Assembly: GCA_963920665.1 (NCBI GenBank)
Contig: OY987264.1
Span: forward strand, 30,360,906-30,424,905
Direction of reading: 5' to 3'
DNA length: 64,000 nucleotides
Source of the DNA: Straminergon stramineum
Taxonomy: Eukaryota; Streptophyta; Bryopsida; Hypnales; Calliergonaceae
The notes under the pieces were generated by a model. The model made no database searches. It was not told the origin of the DNA and worked only from the letters and a program-made list of their open reading frames with translations. Every line of letters starts with the position of its first letter. Within the stretch, counting starts at the first letter, position 1. The position numbers and the translations under genes are program-made. Below, piece by piece: positions 1-12,148 of the stretch.

Positions 1-490
1 CTTCTACTTAATAAGTTTTTTACAAATGAAATTAAATGTATTTTTTTTTAATTCCTGGACTCTCAACAGTAATAGCATGTAAGTGCAAAAATGTGAGCTT
101 ACAAACCTTGAACCTAGTATAGGTATATATCTACAACCATTCAAAGGTTCTTATATCATATGTACCTATAACATAAGTATATTATTATAACATGAAAAGA
201 GTGTATAACATAGATACCTATACCCATAGAAGATGTCTATAATATAGACTTCTAAGCTCATGGCCTCATCTATTATAATAATTACAAACTATCTAAACCC
301 CTTTCATGACTTGTTGTCACAAAAATGGTCACTTTTTTATCCCAAATATTTCATCCTGAATGTTTTTCATCCAATCCATATTCTCCTAAATTCAATTAAT
401 ATTACACTGCAACATGTCTATTCTAGTAGATTCTATGCTCACATGATAATACTCCCCGGTAAATGATCACTTTATGGACCTCCTACCTTA
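1..490. other. AT-rich intergenic DNA with repeat remnants
   Basis: No credible gene is visible. The stretch at about 300-420 (phrases such as ATCCCAAATATTTCATCC and AATGTTTTTCATC) resembles the tandem unit at 42505-42632, so it is probably a diverged copy of the same dispersed repeat. The segment ends with GGACCTCCTACCTTA (476-490). The same string recurs at 49531-49545 and, in near-identical form, at the right end of the small element at 63588-63728, so it is probably one end of an old inserted element. Confidence 0.5.
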
Positions 491-778
491 TTCCCTGCTT
501 TTCTTTCTCTTTTCTTTCTCTTTTCTTTTACTTAAGCTCGTTCCCTTTTCTTTCTCCCGGTCCTCGTTTTGTGTTTCTTTTTGAGCGATTGCTCTGTTTC
601 CCTTCGGCTTTGCTCTAGAGCTGGCCTATTTCCGCGATTCACGCTTCTCTCAATTCTGTATCCCGCACTGCTGCGGCGACGATGACAGAGGGACTGATGG
701 TCGCAATTTTTGTTATAAAGAAGGATCCATGGTGGTAGCACTGAGGAGCAGCTGGAGAACGGAGAAGACGGCGGAGCT
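491..778 (+). promoter_or_regulatory. Probable promoter / 5' UTR of the ATG18 gene with two uORFs
   Basis: Composition changes abruptly from AT-rich intergenic to a pyrimidine-rich tract (CTTTCTCTTTTCTTT repeats around 496-535) and then to GC-richer sequence leading to the ATG at 779. Two short upstream reading frames are visible if transcription starts far enough upstream: 682-738 (18 codons plus TAG) and 729-782 (17 codons plus TGA). The second overlaps the main start as ATGA, its stop sharing bases with the main ATG. No TATA box is asserted. Confidence 0.4.
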
Positions 779-3700
779 ATGAGCCTGAGTACTTCTTCGC
801 CGGGCGATCGCCGGCTTCTCTCGCTCGCGTTCAATCAAGACAACAGGTGTGCGCTCGTGCTTCACAATCGATTAGGAAGTTCAAATTTTACGCTCAATCG
901 AATTCTCTTGCGCCGATAACTACAGTTTTAGGGCAAGCTTAAAAAATTATCCAACTCTAGATCGTCGAGAGGAGTCAATTTTCTATTCAGGTGTATTTTA
1001 TTTTTAAATTCTGAGAGGGTCTGTGAAGGTACGGGGTTGATCGAGGTATCTTCTCATTGATAGGAGTAGGAAATGAAAATTCTAAGCTCAATCGTCTTCT
1101 GTTGCGCCAATAACTAAATTTTTAGGTCATGATTTTGAACAATCCAACTCCAGATCGTCGTCGAGAGCATACAGTTTTCATTTAAGGTGTTTTTAATTTT
1201 AATTTTGAGGAAGTCTCTGAAGGCACGGCTTGATGGTGACAGTGTCTCGGTGACGGGAGTAAAATTCGAAAATCCTAAGCTCAAATGCGTTGTTTTGCGT
1301 CAATTACTACAGTTTAGGGCGGGCGTAAGAGAATGTCTTTGAAACATTCAACTCTAGATCGTCGAGAGCGTTCAGTTTTCTATTCTGGTCATTTTAAGTT
1401 TAATTCTGAGAAAGTCTCGGAAGGCACGGCTTGATCGACGTTGTTTCTCGGTGATTGGAATGATATGAAAATTCTATGCACGATCGCTTTGTTTGCATCA
1501 AAAACTACAGTTTTAGGGCAAGAACGTGCTTTCATTGACTGTTAATTTTAGTTCTGAGAAGGTCTCTGAAGGCATGTGATTCTATCAAAAGCAGGTGATT
1601 TAGAGTCTAGCATTATTGTAGTTTTGGATCCTGCTCCTTTGCAATTCCTGTCATCGTATGCATGTTGTGTTATAGGTTCATTTTGAGGATTTCTTGGAAG
1701 ACAAGGATTGATTATGTTTTGTTCATGGGACCTTTAGTTGTCTGGCAATTGGCACGAGGAATGGTTTCAAGATTTTCAATTGCGATAATTGCCGATGCTG
1801 CTACGCGCGATGTAAGTAATCTGCCCAAGGCGTTGTTAAGATTTTGTCAATTTGCCAATTTGATAATTTGATAATTCTTTGAGTTCTTCTAGTTCAGTGG
1901 AGATAAGTATTTGCTTAAGGGTTTGGACATTGGAGGTTTGCACAGCTGAAGGAGCAATCAATGTGGTGGAGATGTTGTTTAGTACGAGCTTGGTGGCGGT
2001 TGTCGGAGCTGGCCAACAGGTTTTTTATTCTTTCTCTCCGTATCTCCTTTGACTTGAATTTTTGTTGGGGTCAGTATGAAGTTTTGATGAGCTCAAAAAT
2101 TATTATTTTGCTCAGAGAATCTAGGGCAGCAATGAGCAATGAGGTATGGTCTTGATGAGAAATGGTTTTTGATGAAGATAGTGTTGTTGCAGCCAGCGCT
2201 CTCTCCTCGGCGATTGAGTGTCTTCAACACCATCACGGACACAATTCAAGCGGAGCTCAACTTTGTGTCATCGATTCTGTGTGTACGCATGAACCGTAAG
2301 CGGTAATATTCGCGACCTTTGCAATTTGGATGCATGGTTCCTCCCACCTTACGTAAGTTCTTAATTTTAATCAAACCAAGCACGTCAGTGCTTTTCTACT
2401 CTTTTAGAGCTTCTCCAGCTTCACGAACTTTTTTGCATGCTCAATGAAGCGCATCTTGAGTAATGGTTGTAGATGAAGTTTTTTGCTTCCTTTTCTAATT
2501 TCTTAGTGTTCTTGAAGTAGAATCATTCCCTGCTCAACTTGTGAATCTCAGATCATTCTCCGTTGATGAACAGATTGGTGGTAGTTTTGGAGCGTAAAAC
2601 GTATATTCATGACCTGGGCCAGTTGACAATATTGCACACCATTGACACCGTTCCGAACGTCCGAGGTCATGCACTTACACATTGTGTTGTAATGGGGATG
2701 TCGGAATCACGAATCATTCAATAACTAGTGATTAGTGGAAGTATTACCTACTTTGGCCTTAGAGCTAACTAGTGTGATTCGACTAATTTGTCACAAGATT
2801 TGTGTCTTTGAAGTTATACTTCGTGAGGATTCACAATAAGGTGCTGTGAGTTGCCTTTTGACTCCTTTGTTTATCTCCTGCGCATGTTCTGTTCTGTAGC
2901 CTTGTGTGCACTGTCTCCAAATCAAGAAAACTGCTACTTGGCTTTACCGGCGAGCACGTCCAGTGGGTCAGTATTGGTATTTGACTCATTGGATCTCCAT
3001 GCCCTCTGTCAGGTAATTAAGCTACATGTAATTCTTCTGCCATAGTTTAAATATCTTTTTCTATAGTATCGCATCATATCGAGTGCTTGTGGATGCCTTG
3101 CCGATCGAAACTTCTCGGTTCCCATCAGTTTTTTACAGGCTACAATGTTTATTCTATTTAGTGTATGATTCACTATCTCGTAATCCTATGGAGCACTACA
3201 TCTGCCATGAATTTGTGTACCTATTGATGATTACTGAACTTTGAATTTCGTCTTGGTCACTGGTTGACTGGACGCTTGTTGCTTTAGTGAATATTCATTA
3301 CTATTTATTCTTTATGGTGATCTCGCAGTACACAGTTAACAAAACGTAATTCATTTACTCTATGGCACGTTAATTGGATGTTCCATTATATCATGGATGA
3401 CAGTAAACAGAATGAATCGTGTAGCTTTTTTAAGTTCATATTTGAGTTCTTCCATATAACTGATGGGAATAACTTCTGGATTTCGCAGATTCAAGCACAT
3501 AAGTCACCCTTGGCAGCCATGGCTTTCTCCTCAGATGGCTTGCTTCTAGCCACAGCTTCTGATCAAGGCACAGTAATTAGGGTTCACAGCATACCTCAAG
3601 CCTCCAAGGTGAAATGATCTTGATCTTGATCTTCTCTGGGCTATTCGTGTGCAATTGCTGTCATTATGGTATAGGATATCATTTGCATCACTTTGAGCAT

Positions 3701-6009
3701 TTAAACATATCTAGGAGTGTGATCTTTGGGACCTGAGCTGTGGAGAGATCTTTGGGTACAATAGCCAAAATCTGTTGAGATCAAATTTTTTACCGTTATG
3801 TATGAATTTCCTTTGCAAATTTGAAATTGGTAAGTTGTAGACCTCTAGTAGTGACAGTAGATAACTCCATTTCCATGGAAATATCAGTGGCCGTAGACAT
3901 TTACCTAAGACATGCTTTTCCTACTGATAGGTCCAACTAATTGTAGATGAGTTGCATTTGGTAACAGGGTTACTATAAGTGACGAGAGCGTGTCCCAATG
4001 GTTTTAGTATTCTCCACCTCAATCTTCATTGCTCATGTGAACGTTTGCAGGCGTACACTTTCCGACGTGGAAGTTATCCTGCCACAATTTACTCCTTGTC
4101 CTTTGGGCCACCTTCTCAAGTTCCACAACTACTTGCTGCTTCATGTGCTTCTGGTACCATCCACGTGTTTAAGTTGGGGATCCTTGCAAGATCTCGGTAA
4201 GCTGAGTTCTTCTCGCTTTGTTGTGTAGTAGTGTCAGAGGTGTACTCTACTGATAGGGAGCACCTCATTTTCTGGGATTCTCCTTCGTGAAGGCAGGAGT
4301 GTGTAGACTAAATGCCAACTTCTCCATATCTTTTGCCAGTGAGCCTATTTTTTCTGTTTTCACATGGCAGAGTTGCCCTGTCGGTTTTTTGGTTGCCGAT
4401 TATCTTCTGCTTAGAACCACTGTTTGCACTTTTTATTGGAAAGTTCTCATGTTTTGGTACAAATCAGTAACTGTGTGATGGGAGTAAGAAGTAGGGGAAT
4501 TCCGGACCGCTTAAGTGGATGTTCGCATGGTGAAACTGATAGGAAATATCTTATATTTCTTTGTTCAGAAACGAGGATTCGACAGGCAGCCTGGGTCAAT
4601 CAAGGTAAGAACAAATGTAGTCTTCTGAAGCACCCATGATGAGCTTATGTGTCTCTGGTGCATTGAACTGTACTTCGATGGGTCTTTATGCTAAATCTTA
4701 ATGTTTGCCTGAATACAGTAATGGCATGGCTGCCGGTCTGCTGGCATCAGTAATACCAAACTCTATGAGTGACATGGTTGAATCAGAGCGCTGTTTTGTT
4801 ACAATCAAGAACGGATCTCCTCCTAATATCCGCAGGTATGCTCTTCAAACTGCTTGCACCTATTGGGAGTAGACTTCAGTTATTAGATCTCCGTAAGCAG
4901 TATTTCAATGGACGTAAATTCAAACCCAAAGGGCCCAATTAAAAAAATTGAAATTTCACTTTGTATGCGAATAGTCAATTACAGAAGCTTTCAAAATATT
5001 ATTGTCTCATTCAAGAATGTGGGGTATGAATTCTTCTTTCTCTTGGTGCAGGTTTCCTAAAAACTTCCTAAATGATTAATTTCAATTCTTATAACTTTAG
5101 AAGCGGCAACTTTATGGCCATTTGGGGCACTTAGGGTTTTATGTCGTCAAGACTTTGAGTACGCACTGCAATTAATTCATGACCATCACAATCAAATCAA
5201 GGTTAAAAATTATTCGCATAGGAATGACTGCGCATCGGGAGTGATTCTCGTTATATGCTATTTTAGTGGTACTTCGTTTGAGGAACATTGTCTGCAGCTC
5301 TTCTAAGTCTCTCATTGCGTTCAATTGCGACAGCCATTGTGCTATAGCTGCGCATTTGGAAGATGCCGGAGAAGATGGAGATGTAGTGCCTGCTGCCACC
5401 TCGAGCAACAGGTGAATCACAACATTTCACTCTCTTTTTCCATGACTGTAGGAGAGGTCCGCTTGCATTAGTTGTACGACCCATTTGAAAAGATTGCAAG
5501 CAAGTTTACTTAGAATATGCCAGTTGCTTTGAACGGTGAGTAAGGTTTCTGCACTTCAGCAAACACTTTCTAGGAATTTATGAATATTCTGTTGGATGAG
5601 TGGGTCTTGATCACGTATGTATGAGGAGATGCTATTGCATGTTCGTGTATTTGTTGACCTGTTCATTTGAGTCTCTTAGAGAGGTAGCATCTGAATGCCA
5701 TTTCTGTCCTTCAGAGGGATACTGGTATGATATCTTTTAATCTGCACATGTGCTGTATGATTGTTTCTTGCTGCAAGTTGGTGCTTTACTGTACGTGGCG
5801 CAAATAGTTGGACAGTCTATTGTGAGATATATTTTGATCATTTTGCGTTATGCTGCAGAGCCAGAATATTTGTAGTCACTGCAACTGGGTTTTTTCATGA
5901 ATGGTCAATTACTGTGGGACGCGGTAGGGAAAGTACGTGCACCTTGCAACGGGAAGTTTCTTTGCTGAGCAGCAGCTCATCTGACGAGATATCAGCACAC
6001 TTTGTGTGA
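779..6009 (+). CDS. ATG18: ATG18-type PROPPIN (WD40/WIPI autophagy protein), 12 exons, 392 aa
   Basis: Exons: 779-846, 1738-1811, 1946-2019, 2193-2302, 2574-2665, 2900-3012, 3489-3608, 4051-4196, 4569-4604, 4719-4835, 5334-5411, 5859-6009. All junctions are GT-AG and the frame is continuous to TGA. The predicted protein is a seven-bladed beta-propeller of the PROPPIN family, which binds PI3P and PI(3,5)P2 on pre-autophagosomal membranes. The lipid-binding FRRG motif is at about residues 221-224 (context [16 protein letters not shown]). Other family marks are SLAFNQDN at the N-terminus, [31 protein letters not shown], and a C-terminal blade containing [12 protein letters not shown]. Length (392 aa) and the absence of the long C-terminal extension seen in ATG18f/g-type proteins point to the short ATG18a-e class; resemblance is closest to ATG18b as I recall it. 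Intron 1 carries a diverged tandem repeat. The 3' UTR probably continues into 6010-6450. Confidence 0.93.
885..1600. repeat. Diverged ~180-bp tandem repeat inside ATG18 intron 1 (about four units)
   Basis: Four successive stretches repeat the same series of phrases: a start like TCAATCG...TTGCGCC, then ACTACAGTTTTAGGGC, AACTCTAGATCGTCGAGAG, CAGTTTTCTATTC, TTTAATTCTGAGA, GTCTCTGAAGGCACGG and a TTCTCGGTGA-like end. Units begin near 885, 1075, 1270 and 1460. The last is shorter and lacks the ATCGTCGAGAG portion. Copies differ by many substitutions and small indels, so the array is old. Confidence 0.75.
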
Positions 6010-7180
6010 CCCTACGACGCGCAGGACTTTGCGAAGGCGTACCTTGTATTCAGAAGACAATGTATCTACTGCGAACCTGTAAAGAAGGGTTCGAGGATGG
6101 TTTCCTACTTATCATTACGCGGCGCACAGTTGCAGCTGGAGTAAGTGAACGTCTTTTTCAGCTGTACAATTCAAATCTTGAAGGGATGCTGTTGGTTGTG
6201 GACGTAAGACTGTGGACTGTGGAGGCATTTAAATATAATTGCTCCTCCTTTTCCCATTAATACAGGATTTCATCCTGAACCTCGTGTTGAAGATTTGGAA
6301 GAGCTCTGTTGTAAATACTTATTTAACAATTGGTAGAGTTGGTTAGTTATTAGGGAGACCTTCCTCAACTTTGGGGGCCTTTTTGCAGGCGACAATATTA
6401 TTTAAGGATAGAACCGAAATCTTGTATTGAGCCTGGTGATTCAGAGATTCAACTGCATACTCTTTTTCACCTCGACAAGTCGTGGGCTTGTGAATGTACT
6501 ACTGTAGCGCCCTTATGGAAATGTATCAGAGCATGGCCACCGTGGCCCTTGCAAACTGACGCGCCCTTGTGCGGTGAAGGCCCGAGAAAAATTCCCAGCC
6601 CCTCACCGTTCCTCGCTGATCATCTCGTTCTACTGTAGCATCTGCTTCGTCCCAAAACTACTGCGCAAAGTCATATTTAGACAAAGATTTTCCACAATCT
6701 CTGGTTTGGAGTTATTGAAAGGGCTCGCTACTGTTGAGTGGCCGGGTTCATTTTGGAAGTGGCCGTTCCAAGAGCGACGGTGGGGAGGAAAAAGAGGCAA
6801 GAGCTTGTCAAGTTGCGTTGAGGCCAGCTCCTGCGGGCCACGCTGGCCATGCTCTCATTCGGTAACAATTACAATTTGTTCTCTTCTGTTCCATTGTAAT
6901 GTGAGGATTTGATGTACGGTACTGCTGTATTGGAATCACCCGAATTTGCACTCATCCAAAAGTCATGTAATCAAGTCTATTCACCATCTTTGCCAAGGGC
7001 ATTTTTTAGTAATACTAAGGTATGTGCCTAGATTTCAACACTTCAAATATGAGTATGAATGGTGCAAAAAGGCATGATGAGAAGGCCTTTGGGAAGAAGT
7101 CATTGAATATGTGTTATTCTAGGAATTCTCCATTTTGTATGTTGCTTGTATTTATTTCAGTTTAAGTTGTGCTTGATTTA
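6010..7180. other. 3' flank of the ATG18 gene, no second gene seen
   Basis: About 6010-6450 is probably 3' UTR. Around 6480-6900 the DNA is less AT-rich than the following intergenic region and contains an open frame of about 110 codons starting at a GTG. It shows no recognisable protein features, so I do not call a gene. I see nothing further to 7180. Confidence 0.4.
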
Positions 7181-7680
7181 GAGCATCCCCAACAAGAAAT
7201 TCTACTCTATCCCTATCCCCCTTTGGATAAAGGGGGACCAGATATGGGGATAGGGAATGCTCTTCCCTACCAATGTTGCTCAATAAATTATCATCAGGGC
7301 TTTTTTTTTGGACTAGTGTCCCCTATGTTGACTTCACTACATAGGCCAAATTTTGGAGGGACAATTTTACAATGGTCAAATTCTAACAAATTGGGCAAAA
7401 TTTTGCCAAAAAAAAAAAAGCCATGATTACCATCATATTACTATCATTGGCATTAGTGGTTGGCTTGAGTATACCAATGGTAAACAAAAAGGTGATATGA
7501 ATATCATTGGTATATAAACAAGTGATTTTGAATTCTTTATATATACTCCCTTGTATTGAATTAGACCCCTTCCCTCTAATTTTTAGGTATAGAGGCCCTA
7601 AGTGGAGGGGATCTTCCCTATCCATATGAAATACATCATGATAGGAATAGGGATAGGGAGCACAACTAGTGGGGATGTTT
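7181..7680. mobile_element. Probable MITE, about 500 bp, imperfect terminal inverted repeats
   Basis: The left end begins GAGCATCCCCAAC and continues to CCCTATCCCC. The right end carries the reverse-complementary series GGATAGGGAG then ACTAGTGGGGATGTT. Inverted subterminal tracts (CCCTATCCC against GGGATAGGG) strengthen the pairing. There is no coding capacity, and target-site duplications are not clear. GAGCATCyCCAAC ends are common on plant non-autonomous DNA transposons. The family is not assigned. Confidence 0.55.
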
Positions 7681-10600
7681 TTATGAATATCCCTATTGTT
7701 CTATAGGTGTCCTAATTATGGATGCTTTCTTTAGTTGAACTTTGAAAATGAATGTCACATTGTTTATTCTAATGAAAAAAACGAAAAATAAGGAAAAATT
7801 TGTTAGATAGTGTATAAATCTACAATGTGGGTACAATATTTTATTCTTTAGTTTTATAGCATTTAAAAATAAATGAAATAGATAATAAACAAGCCTCAAT
7901 GCTCTGAGAAGTTTTGAACATATAGATTTTGAAATGAAAATATTTCAATTCATTATGGAGATTAAATTGATGGTTAGTGAGTAGGATATTGTTAGTGTAA
8001 GTGTTCTATCCAGCATCCTTCATAATATTATTGACCTAGTACTAGGATTCCTTTGCCTTCCCCAATATAAATGGAGCCTTCTAGTAAAATAATTTTTTTC
8101 AGTTTTATTTATTGCCTAGACTATCCTTACATACATGCTTTCTAGTTGTATTAAATTGACGTCCCTCTAAGTATCCCACATAGGGATTTTTCTCTTTGGG
8201 GGGGCTTATGCTTAGGAGAAAATTAATTTTATGTTATACAATATTATGTTCTTTGATATATTTAAGAATATTAGATTGTAGTATGCTATAGCATTGGCTC
8301 ACATTCCAAGTAAAGACTTACTTAAATTTTTGCACATTCAATACAAATATAGATTTTGTCAAGGCAATACCTTCAACTTCAAAAAATAAATGGCTATACA
8401 ATAGAAAGGGCTTTCATTTATAGCAAATATAACATTGGCTCAATTTTCAAGAAAAGGGTTATGCAAAGTACTTCACAATCATAGTAGATGCAGGATTGGT
8501 CAATGCAAAGCCTCTCTATTTTGGTTCAAAGCCAATAAGGTAATCAAAATTTAAAGAATTTAAGTGTGTCTTCTACTAACTTTGAAAGGCCTAGGAGTCC
8601 TTTTCATAAGAAATTGTCAAAAATTGCCATTTTTTGGTGAATTGAAAAGAAAATTGTGTATTTAACTACAACCACATAGAAATGCAATAGAACACTGTGA
8701 AAATGTGTGAAAAATATTTTAGACTAGTTGACTATTCAACATGCAAGATTATTAATATTTTGAAGGGAGTGAAAAGTATTTTTTTTTCTACAAAGTCAAC
8801 AAACTTTGAGCCCTCTTAGAATGAGATTGTTGTTTCACTTACAATTGAGTGTCTATACAATTGAGTACTACATCTTCTTAAATACACATATCCAAAAATT
8901 GTGAAGCATTGAGAGATCTACATTACCATGTAATATGAAGAGGTCAAGCAAAATGACAACATACTAGCCATTTCCATTGACTTCTTATGCACTAGGGATT
9001 TATTTGTTTTTGAATTCTAAATGGTGAAATCATAGATCCAAACATTAGAATATATGAATTTTTTTCCAAAACTTTGACTATGCACATTGCAAGATTATAG
9101 CGTTCAAAGATTGAAGAAAATGTATTTTTTCATGCCTTGTGTAAGAGATTAGTAGAATTTGATTCAAGATTCTTTGAGTGAGATTTCCACTAAGCCTAGT
9201 TCTTTTTCAATTGGTGGTTGTACACTACATCATGTTAGTTACAAACTCATGCCAATCTTTAAAATGAATGAGGATTTGGGCACAAGGTACCCAAATTGCT
9301 CAAGTTCTTTCAAAGCATTACAATTGTTGATCCAGGTATCCAATTGAATTATTTTTTTTCCACAAAGGAGTTATATTTTTCACAACTTGTGCCTAATTTC
9401 CTTAAAAAATTCATTTATTTATACTTCATCATCACCTATAAGAATTTGAATAGTCCCTTTAATTGACCTTTCATTCTCTACATCCTTACTCCAATTAAGA
9501 AGAAATTACTCATCATATAATTTGAGTGTTTTGATTTGTCTTTTATATTCATCATTTGTAATTTTCTAAAAAAACAAAGTCAAGTTCTCCTAACACTTCA
9601 AAGCCTAAGGTGACCAAAAGGTAGTTTTTGGGGTGAAGAAAATAGAGATAGCTCATAATCTGAGAGGAATTAGAGGAGAGTTAGGAAATGGAGGTCTCTT
9701 ATTTTTTTTTTGATAGAGAATGAATTGGAGCAATCCAATCTCAAAAATACAAATGCATGCTACAATTGCACATGTGCATTTATACATTGCTATGTCTCCT
9801 TATAATCTCTAGATCTCCATAAAATTTATGAAAATAATTTGTCAATCTCTATATAATACATAGAAATACCTTGAAAAAGTTATAAAAGATGTGTGACCTC
9901 TACATTTTGAACAACATTCATTGTGTTTTTTTTGGGGGGTAAACAAGTACAAATATGGCACAAGTGGATAGGCACTTTCTAAAAAACCGTCATATAGAAA
10001 TATAGTGTTTTGCACTGTGTATAGAAATGAATTTAGTACTCTCAAGTATAATGGTCAAAAATGTGCTTTTTCCGAGTCTTTTTCCATCTTTTGTTGTAGA
10101 CATTGGCTTTAACTACCCCTATATAGGTGTTAATCACAAAAGAAGCACATCTGAACATATGTCAATTTGAGTAGAAGATTTTGGATATGCCCATTTTGAG
10201 TATTTCTCATATTAAGCATGTATTTTTACACATAGAAGGTGTATTTTTGGTGTTGATTGATTTATATAAATCATAAGACCAATGTCTACCAAATCCAAAG
10301 ATCCTTGAAGTGATCTTTTATAAGGTTGCTAGTGTTACATGCTTGTATTTGTGCATTTCACATATGTCAAATTCAATAACATTGTTAGGAAACTCTAAAT
10401 TCTCACATTACCAATGGTGGATCATCCTAATTTTTTGCACACTCATTGTCTATCACTCATTCTTCAATTTGGTACAATTACCTCCTTCACATCATCTCTT
10501 CTATTTTCAATAATCCCACATCTACTTAAGATTTTATCTATATTCTTGCTCTGACCAAACAACCATGCATTAACCTTAACCTCAAAAGGACATTGTGGAT

Positions 10601-11535
10601 GTTTTTTTTATCTTTTGGATGACTTCACATGAGATTGTAGAATGGAAGAAAAATAAAATTTCATCCGATTTTTTTTAAGTTGCTTGAGTACATTTTTAGT
10701 GAATAGTAGTTGAAATTCCCTCATTATGGTATTATTGACATTTCTATAGAAGAAGATGCTCAATCCACGAATCACCCTTGTAGTGTTTTTTGACCATTTC
10801 TTGATATTTACACTTGATGTGAATTTTATCCATAAAAACGATAATTTTTTAATTTGAGTCCAACTTATGAAATGAAGCTTATCAAGTGCAGTTTCTACAC
10901 CAATTGAAAAATTTGAAAAATTTGTAAATTTCAATATTGTATATAGCAATATGAACTTTGGGCCTATAACCATGGTTTGTTGATTTCCTAATTTTAAAGT
11001 GACACGATAACTTTGGTTTATACCATGATGTTATGAACTATAATATACATCTATCGTGAAATTTTCATACTTTTTGAGTATATTTTGTGTTTGGTATGAA
11101 TTTTCTTCATTTTTTTCTTAAGAAATTCATAGTATTTTCAACTTTTTCCAAGAAAGTTAGAAAATTTTATGACTTGTATTAGACATATGATCTCATCTTT
11201 GAAAAACAAATAAATCAAAATTTCCTTCATATCTAGTTGTAAAATGGTGGCAAACAAAATGATGGAAAGTGAGGCTAAAAATCACACCCATCCTTCTAGG
11301 CTAAATCCCATAAGGACTAAGATGACACAATGTCTCTTCATCAAATTTTCAATGGTAAATTCTTAGTTAGGTGAAACCATGAAACAGATCTCAATAATTT
11401 TTAAAGTAGGATCTTGTAGAGTAACAAGTTGACATACTTGTTGCATTTTCCAATTGTCAAAATTTCAATGTGAGAAGTATTTAAGACTCTCTTTAGGAAA
11501 CGTAGTCTAATAGAAAATAAAGGAGTGAACATAGT
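7681..11535. other. Gene-free AT-rich intergenic DNA
   Basis: The stretch is very AT-rich with long homopolymer runs. Open frames reach 121 codons (10608-10973, minus) but consist of low-complexity codons rich in Lys, Asn, Phe and Ile, with no family signature and no supporting exons. I see no RNA gene and no intact mobile element. Confidence 0.5.
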
Positions 11536-11920
11536 CATTAGAGAAAGTTTGGACTCTCCGGAGGGCTGTAGGGTTTGACAAACCAGTCTATTTCTGGAAC
11601 CTATTGAAGCTACTCAGGAGAGGGAATTTTCTAACAAAACAAAGATTCACCTTGTGTGAATATCGAGAGTTCCAAAAGTATATTTCAGTTTTCTATTCCA
11701 CAATTGTCAGAGGGAGGTGCTTCAAAGGTGCTTTCAAGTATCAAAACAACACTTGTCACAACCCTAACTAATAGTACTTGACAGTTAATGCTCTGACATT
11801 TGAAAGTGATGAAGTGCAGAAATAGGGGAAAAGTTCCTCAAACAAAATAAATGTAATACAGTGAGGGTCCCTACCGGCACTTCTTGGCAGCCCTCCGGAG
11901 AGTCCAAACTTTCTCTAATG
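11536..11920. mobile_element. MITE with perfect 33-bp terminal inverted repeats
   Basis: Positions 11536-11568 (starting CATTAGAGAAAGTTTGG) are exactly reverse-complementary to 11888-11920 (ending CCAAACTTTCTCTAATG). The 319 bp between them have no coding capacity. The only flank duplication consistent with the ends is a TA dinucleotide inside the outer CATTA/TAATG. Perfect arms imply recent insertion or gene conversion. Confidence 0.8.
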
Positions 11921-11994
11921 TTTTTTTCTAGTGAAAGGAATAGTAGGGATGGAAAAAAAATTTGCTTGGACCTTCATGGAATTAGTTACGACTT

Positions 11995-12148
11995 TTTGAA
12001 GTTGAAACACAGTGGTCAGTAAAAGTGACCACCTCCTGAAATGTACACTATTGGAACATTGAAGAAAGAAAAATATACCTCATTGTTAATTAGTGGTCAC
12101 TTTTAGAATAGGGTCGCTTCTGGAACAGAGCGCCTCAACTTCAGTGAT
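11995..12148. repeat. Short inverted-repeat element
   Basis: TTTGAAGTTGA near 11995 is mirrored by TCAACTTCAG near 12138-12147. Inside, CAGTGGTCA...AAAAGTGACCAC pairs with GTGGTCACTTTT. It looks like a small MITE or decayed foldback of about 150 bp. No target-site duplication was established. Confidence 0.4.

Noticed and set aside
6574..6912. 112-codon frame downstream of ATG18
   Set aside because: It begins at GTG, shows no family signature, and probably lies in or after the 3' UTR.
10608..10973. 121-codon minus-strand frame
   Set aside because: Low-complexity AT-rich codons in repeat-like DNA and no detectable motif.
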